NCBI GenBank assembly: GCA_027621365.1
Contig: JAQCBH010000006.1
Coordinates: 1 to 64,000 of the forward strand
Origin: Bacteroidota bacterium
GTDB taxonomy: Bacteria > Bacteroidota > Bacteroidia > NS11-12g > UBA955
Direction: 5' to 3'
Length of the DNA: 64,000 nt
Each line of letters starts with the position of its first letter. The stretch's first letter is position 1. Below are positions 59,747-64,000 of the stretch, piece by piece. The notes beneath the pieces were generated by a model. The model saw only the letters and a list, made by a program, of their open reading frames with translations, made no database searches and had not been told where the DNA came from. A program made the translations under genes and the position numbers.

Positions 59747-60441
59747 AAAACTACCGAGTTTTAGTAGTGGAGGATGAACAGGATTTGGCTGAATTGTTGA
59801 GGCTGAACCTTGAGATTGAGGGATACAAGGTAGCTTTGGCACCCCACGGTGCGATTGCCATTCAAAAACTGAAGTCCGAAAGTTTCGATTTGGTAATCAT
59901 GGACATCATGATGCCCAAGATGGATGGTTTTACCGCCATTCAACATGTAAGGCTTACTAACAACGACATTCCAATCATGATTTTGTCGGCTTCCAACCAA
60001 AGTCAAGATCGAATCAAGGGTTTGAAGTCTGGAGCAGATGATTATTTGTCCAAACCCTTTGAACTGGAGGAGTTGTTGCTGCGTGTTGACAAATTGATTC
60101 GCCGCACCCAAAAAGACACCACACGCCTAACCTTGACTGAATACAGCTTTGGTTCCAACAAGGTGGATTTCTCTTCTTACGCGGCTGTTGGGGTGCAAGG
60201 TGAGTTCAAATTGACCAAAAAGGAATCTCAATTGCTAAAATTGTTGATTGAGAAGAAAAACGAAGTGGTAACCCGAGAGGAAATACTGAAAACGGTTTGG
60301 GGATATACGGTCTTCCCTTCCACGCGTACCATCGACAATTTTATTCTGGCTTTCCGCAAGTACTTCGAAGAAGATCCCAAAAATCCCTCCTACTTCCTCA
60401 GCCTTCGTGGCGTGGGTTACAAATTCTCGATCAACGAGTAA
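59743..60441 (+). CDS. OmpR/PhoB-family response regulator
   Basis: 232 residues. Seen: receiver domain with VLVVEDEQDLAELL, phosphoacceptor Asp in DLVIMDIMMPKMDG (~53), ILSASNQSQDR and DDYLSKPFELEELL. A C-terminal winged helix follows with LTKKESQLLKLLIEKKNEVVTREEIL and STRTIDNFILAFRKYFEEDP. Known: it is the partner of the upstream kinase and regulates transcription. Targets are unknown. Its 3' end overlaps the convergent glycosyltransferase by 11 bp. Confidence 0.95.
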   Translation: MKNYRVLVVEDEQDLAELLRLNLEIEGYKVALAPHGAIAIQKLKSESFDLVIMDIMMPKMDGFTAIQHVRLTNNDIPIMILSASNQSQDRIKGLKSGADDYLSKPFELEELLLRVDKLIRRTQKDTTRLTLTEYSFGSNKVDFSSYAAVGVQGEFKLTKKESQLLKLLIEKKNEVVTREEILKTVWGYTVFPSTRTIDNFILAFRKYFEEDPKNPSYFLSLRGVGYKFSINE

Positions 60442-61327
60442 GGATGTCGAAGCGGGCTACTTTGATGTAGTTCTTGTATTCGCCTATTCTCCATCCGAAC
60501 CAGGATTCAATCGCGTACAACAAGCGCGCCTTTGCACCCATGTTCTTTTTTGATAAATCGGGCTGGAATTCCCAGTTCATCGCCAATATGCGCTCCTTCA
60601 TGCAAGCGGGATGAGTTCCTGCGTAGGGCTTGATGGAGTCGATTTGGTTGTAATCGAATTGGGCCGATGACCCTACCCGTTTGTTGACCGCATCGTCTGA
60701 ATGCCATAAGCGATGAAATTGACGCTGTTTGACTTGCTGTTGCTCCGGATGTTTGACCCAGCCATAGTGATAAACGTAAGCTGGAATCTCGGCTACCCTC
60801 AGTTTTTCGGCTGAACCTTGGCGAAATCCTTGCGCGTCCCTCCAAGAGAATATCTCAGGCTTGTTTTTGATGATACGAATCTCTTTTCGGTACCACCTGC
60901 GGCTATCTCCGATGTAGGCATAAGAGCCATAAAAATGTTTGTAATGCAGCAACAAAGCATCTACGCGTTCATCGTTATGGTATTGGGCCATAGCGGCTCG
61001 TATGATGGGATAATCCTCTTCGTGAAGACATTCGTCAGCCTGAATGTAAATCAACCAATCGGCGTCTGACGATACCAAAGCCTTGGCTTTGTCTGTTTCG
61101 ACGGCCAAAACTCTTCCCCCTTCCCTCAAAGAATCATCCCAATGAGTATCGACTAGATGGAGAGGCAAATGCGTAAGTCCTTCCAAATAGGATCGGGTGG
61201 AATCTTCAGAATGGCCAACCGCTATGGAAATTCGGCTGCACAAGGGAGCAATCGATTCCAAGGCTTCTTTGATGGGGTAATCGGCCTTGATGACGTTGCG
61301 AGCAATGGCAAATCCTTCGACCTTCAT
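60431..61327 (-). CDS. Glycosyltransferase, family 2-like (GT-A)
   Basis: 298 residues from the ATG at 61327, which overlaps the dnaE stop (ATGA). Seen: GFAIARNVIKADYPIKEALES at the N-terminus, SISIAVGHSEDST-like RISIAVGHSEDSTRSYLEG, and the DxD-like acidic metal site region DWLIYIQADECLHEED (~98-113). RRWYRKEIRIIKNKPEIFSW and VYHYGWVKHPEQQ follow. Known: such cytoplasmic enzymes add sugars to envelope glycans. Sugar and acceptor are unknown. Translational coupling to dnaE is unexpected functionally. Confidence 0.85.
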   Translation of the reverse strand: MKVEGFAIARNVIKADYPIKEALESIAPLCSRISIAVGHSEDSTRSYLEGLTHLPLHLVDTHWDDSLREGGRVLAVETDKAKALVSSDADWLIYIQADECLHEEDYPIIRAAMAQYHNDERVDALLLHYKHFYGSYAYIGDSRRWYRKEIRIIKNKPEIFSWRDAQGFRQGSAEKLRVAEIPAYVYHYGWVKHPEQQQVKQRQFHRLWHSDDAVNKRVGSSAQFDYNQIDSIKPYAGTHPACMKERILAMNWEFQPDLSKKNMGAKARLLYAIESWFGWRIGEYKNYIKVARFDILTR

Positions 61328-64000
61328 GAAGACAGTTTCAATACGCGAGGATCGACCTGGCAATTGTATTTCACTTCCATTTCATCCAGTGTAGCCAGAA
61401 GTTCATCGCAAATTCGCAATCCGCCGGCAGAGACCATAGAAACCTCGTAATTTTCAACCGGATCGTAGAACTTCACCCAGAGGTTGCAAGGGCCTGGATA
61501 GGCCTGGAGAACGTCTTTCAGCACTTGGTAGCGCCCGTTGATCAGGTCTTGAGGCAACATTTCCACGTACATGTTCTTGATCAGCCGTTCCGCATCGATT
61601 TCAGAAGCCAATTGAAGGGAGAGAATGTTGGTGCGCATCTCCCCTTTGTTCTCGTTGTATTCCAGCGTTCCTCCCAGTATCAGAATGTAGTCTTTGGCCA
61701 TCAAAGCCTTGTATTTGAGATAGTTATCCCTGAACAAAGCCAATTCATGGGAACCGCTGTAATCCATCAAATTGAAACGACCATAAGGAGTGCCTTTTTG
61801 GGAGATGAACTCTTTGGTAAAGGTGACAATACCCATGCATACAAATGATTGATTTTCTTTTCCTTGTTGAGCCTCAGCTAAACTCTTTATCGAATGAGTC
61901 ACCAAGGTATTGTAGACAAATTTGAAGTCGTCTAAGGGGTGCCTGGACAAGAAAATCCCAATCACCTCTTCTTCCAATTTGAGTTCTTCCAACAAGGAAA
62001 ACTCTTGCATGCTCGGAAGCTTGGGCTCAGACTCTTGAAGGGAATCGTCAAAGGCCGAACCAAACAAGGAGGTTTGGCCGCTCAATTTATCGGCTTGAAT
62101 TTTCTGGCCGTAGCGAATGGCCAGTTCTATGCCCAATCGACCATCGCTGTCGCTTTGTATGTACTGAGCGCGGTGGTAGCGTTTGTCAAAATCAAAGACA
62201 CCGGCTTTGGTCATGGATTCCAAGTTCTTCTTGTTCACGCTGCGCAGATTGACCCGAGAGGCCAAATCAAAAATGGAGGCATATTCCCCGTTTTTATCGC
62301 GCTCTTGAAGAATCTCTTCTACGGCTCCTTCCCCAACGCCTTTCACCGCGCTCAAGCCGAAGCGAATTTCGCCCGAAGAGGTCACCGTAAACACACTGCG
62401 GCTTTCGTTCAAATCAGGGCCTAAAACCTTGATTCCCATACGTTGAGCCTCTTCCATGTAGAAGGTTATCTTCTTGATATCGCCCATGTTGCTCTTCAAC
62501 ACGGCGGCCATGAATTCAGCCGGATAATGGGTTTTCAGGTAAGCCGTTTGAAAGGCAATGACGGCATAACAAGTTGAGTGTGATTTGTTAAAAGCGTATT
62601 GAGCGAATTCTTCCCAGTCGGAGTAAATTTTCTCAAGAACCTTTTCGGGATAACCTTTGGCCGTAGCTCCTTCCATGAATTCGGTTTTCAATTCATCGAT
62701 GATGCTCTTGTTCTTTTTACCCATGGCCTTGCGCAGCGCATCTGCCTTGCCCTTAGAGAATCCAGCCAATACCTGACTCAGCAGCATTACCTGCTCCTGA
62801 TAAACCGTAATTCCATAGGTTTCCTTCAAGTACCCTTCCATCTCGGGCAAATCGTATTCAACCGGTTTTCGGCCGTGCTTGCGATCAATGAAATCGGGAA
62901 TGTATTTCAAGGGACCGGGTCGATACAGGGCGTTCATGGCGATCAGGTCACCAAATTGCGTGGGTTGCAATTCGCGCATGTATTTCTGCATTCCCGGGCT
63001 TTCAAACTGGAAAATGCCGTTGGTTTCTCCTCGTTGGAAGAGCTCGTATGTCGCAGCATCATCAAGCGGAATGTCATCCAAGACGATATCTACCCCGTGT
63101 TTGGACTTGATCAAGCCAATGGCATCTTTCATGATGGTCAGGGTACTGAGACCCAAAAAGTCCATCTTCAAGAGGCCGGCTTTCTCGATTTGGTTGACGT
63201 CGTATTGCACCTGCATCCAAGGGGAATCCTTGCTGCGGGCTACGGGAACCACTTCGTCAATGTCTTTGGGGGCGATGATGATTCCGCAAGCGTGCACACC
63301 GGTGTTGCGCACACTGCCTTCCAACTTTTCGGCGTCTTTCAGCACCTTGGCGGCCGTGTCTTGCCCCGAATAAATTTTTTGAAGCTCACGGATTTGCTCG
63401 ATCTCTTCGGTTTTTAAGTTCTTGGAATCGTCTTTGGCTAGGTCTTCTGGTGAGGTATGCAAAAGATGCTTGAAGCCCAAGCTCCCCGGTATCAACTTGG
63501 CCAAGCGGTCGGTGTCTGGCAGCGGATACTCCAACACCCTTCCTACATCGCGTATGGCACTCTTAGCCGCCATGGTTCCATAGGTCACAATTTGGGCAAT
63601 GCGTCGCTCACCGTATTTCTTGGCTACGTAATCGATCACCTTGTCTCGACCCACATCGTCAAAATCAATATCGACGTCGGGCATGCTCACGCGTTCAGGA
63701 TTCAAGAATCGCTCAAAGAGCAAGTCGTACTTGACAGGATCCACATTGGTGATTCCCAGGCAATAAGCCACCAAAGAACCCGCGGCTGATCCACGACCTG
63801 GCCCTACCCAGACTCCAATCTCTCGAGCCGCCGTAGTGAAGTCCTGAACGATCAAGAAGTAACCCGCGTATCCACTGTGGGTGATCGTTCCCAGCTCAAA
63901 TTGCAATCGCTCTTCTACATCCTGAGGAATCACGCCGCCGTACTTCTTCCTAGCTCCTTCTCGAGCCAAGTGCTCCAAATACTGGTTTTGGTCTTTGAAC
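61324..64000 (-). CDS. dnaE: DNA polymerase III subunit alpha, C-terminal ~890 residues (runs off window)
   Basis: The frame is open to the window end, so the N-terminal PHP domain and part of the palm are missing from view, not from the gene. Seen: GYFLIVQDFTTAAREIGVWVGPGRGSAAGSLVAY, catalytic palm Asp in MPDVDIDFDD, KKYGERRIAQIVTYGTMAAKSAIRDVGR, VYQEQVMLLSQVLAGF, SHSTCYAVIAFQTAYLK, a helix-hairpin-helix region and an OB domain (SFVCMGIVTFTKEF). Known: replicative polymerase. The stop overlaps the downstream glycosyltransferase. Confidence 0.96.
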   Translation of the reverse strand, partial: FKDQNQYLEHLAREGARKKYGGVIPQDVEERLQFELGTITHSGYAGYFLIVQDFTTAAREIGVWVGPGRGSAAGSLVAYCLGITNVDPVKYDLLFERFLNPERVSMPDVDIDFDDVGRDKVIDYVAKKYGERRIAQIVTYGTMAAKSAIRDVGRVLEYPLPDTDRLAKLIPGSLGFKHLLHTSPEDLAKDDSKNLKTEEIEQIRELQKIYSGQDTAAKVLKDAEKLEGSVRNTGVHACGIIIAPKDIDEVVPVARSKDSPWMQVQYDVNQIEKAGLLKMDFLGLSTLTIMKDAIGLIKSKHGVDIVLDDIPLDDAATYELFQRGETNGIFQFESPGMQKYMRELQPTQFGDLIAMNALYRPGPLKYIPDFIDRKHGRKPVEYDLPEMEGYLKETYGITVYQEQVMLLSQVLAGFSKGKADALRKAMGKKNKSIIDELKTEFMEGATAKGYPEKVLEKIYSDWEEFAQYAFNKSHSTCYAVIAFQTAYLKTHYPAEFMAAVLKSNMGDIKKITFYMEEAQRMGIKVLGPDLNESRSVFTVTSSGEIRFGLSAVKGVGEGAVEEILQERDKNGEYASIFDLASRVNLRSVNKKNLESMTKAGVFDFDKRYHRAQYIQSDSDGRLGIELAIRYGQKIQADKLSGQTSLFGSAFDDSLQESEPKLPSMQEFSLLEELKLEEEVIGIFLSRHPLDDFKFVYNTLVTHSIKSLAEAQQGKENQSFVCMGIVTFTKEFISQKGTPYGRFNLMDYSGSHELALFRDNYLKYKALMAKDYILILGGTLEYNENKGEMRTNILSLQLASEIDAERLIKNMYVEMLPQDLINGRYQVLKDVLQAYPGPCNLWVKFYDPVENYEVSMVSAGGLRICDELLATLDEMEVKYNCQVDPRVLKLSS

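Noticed and set aside
62599-63417. 272-codon open frame on the plus strand over dnaE
   Set aside because: It is antisense to conserved polymerase motifs; codon bias of dnaE explains the open frame.
1-64000. tRNA, rRNA, CRISPR, insertion sequences, phage or toxin-antitoxin genes
   Set aside because: Intergenic gaps are mostly too short for RNA genes and the larger ones show no cloverleaf; no regularly spaced repeats, transposases, integrases or terminal repeats were recognised. A covariance-model scan would settle small RNAs.

Overview
The window is a gene-dense piece of a Bacteroidetes (Bacteroidota) chromosome, most likely order Flavobacteriales. The evidence is a fused LpxC-FabZ lipid A/fatty acid enzyme, several secreted proteins with type IX secretion (T9SS) C-terminal sorting domains, a RemB-like gliding/Wzi-type outer-membrane protein, the short NuoG form, a Bacteroidetes-type long signal peptidase I, and many promoters matching the Bacteroidetes consensus (TTG / TAnnTTTG). 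No rRNA, tRNA, CRISPR array, insertion sequence or prophage was seen. It reads as core chromosome rather than a mobile island, and there is no gene-free stretch longer than about 220 bp. Genus cannot be assigned from the sequence alone.

Layout. 1-2.1 kb: end of an lpx operon (lpxC/fabZ, lpxA, an orphan ABC ATPase). 2.1-4.3 kb: secreted FG-GAP repeat protein. 4.4-5.7 kb: murF. 5.7-12.3 kb: nuoABCDEFGH on the minus strand, ending after nuoH. 12.4-16.5 kb: a secreted CxxCH-containing T9SS protein, mltG, then dapB-lepB. 16.5-21.0 kb: a minus-strand operon EVE-pyrR-pyrB-asparaginase-remB-like. 21.1-23.7 kb: a LexA-like regulator, pdhA and a TPR membrane protein, closed by a hairpin plus terminator. 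23.9-27.9 kb: DUF349 protein, methyltransferase-like protein, thioesterase and YihY membrane protein. 27.9-29.9 kb: amino acid permease and DUF721 protein.

29.9-32.9 kb: a three-gene heavy-metal module (a HYC_CC_PP-like small Cys-rich protein, an HMA-domain protein and a TonB-dependent receptor with a Cys-Cys plug motif). It has its own consensus promoter and is the most system-like unit in the window. 32.9-39.0 kb: a tightly overlapping operon of proline dehydrogenase, ccmC, ccmD, ccmE, ccmF and a DUF2520 protein. 39.1-42.8 kb: dnaX, divergent from a thioredoxin-like protein, an SDR oxidoreductase and MarC. 42.8-47.9 kb: a glycosyltransferase and dapD, divergent from a DPP-IV-like peptidase and HMG-CoA lyase. 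47.9-50.3 kb: a small XRE regulator preceded by an attenuator-like structure, and a LytTR two-component operon headed by a 72-residue membrane protein. 50.4-55.0 kb: LTA-synthase-like sulfatase-fold enzyme, NHL/PKD T9SS protein and purC. 55.0-61.3 kb: phoH, a degenerate SAM-hydroxide adenosyltransferase homologue, an ABM monooxygenase-like protein, an FAD-linked oxidase, an OmpR-type two-component system and a glycosyltransferase. 61.3-64 kb: the C-terminal part of dnaE, running off the end.

Much of the content serves the envelope (lipid A, peptidoglycan precursors through dapB/dapD/murF, mltG, lepB, LtaS-like, glycosyltransferases) and respiration (complex I, cytochrome c maturation, proline dehydrogenase). 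Genome organisation is very compact. All ten convergent gene pairs overlap at their stops or lie within 17 bp, and several start codons sit only 4-7 nt behind a TAnnTTTG box, which predicts leaderless or nearly leaderless mRNAs.
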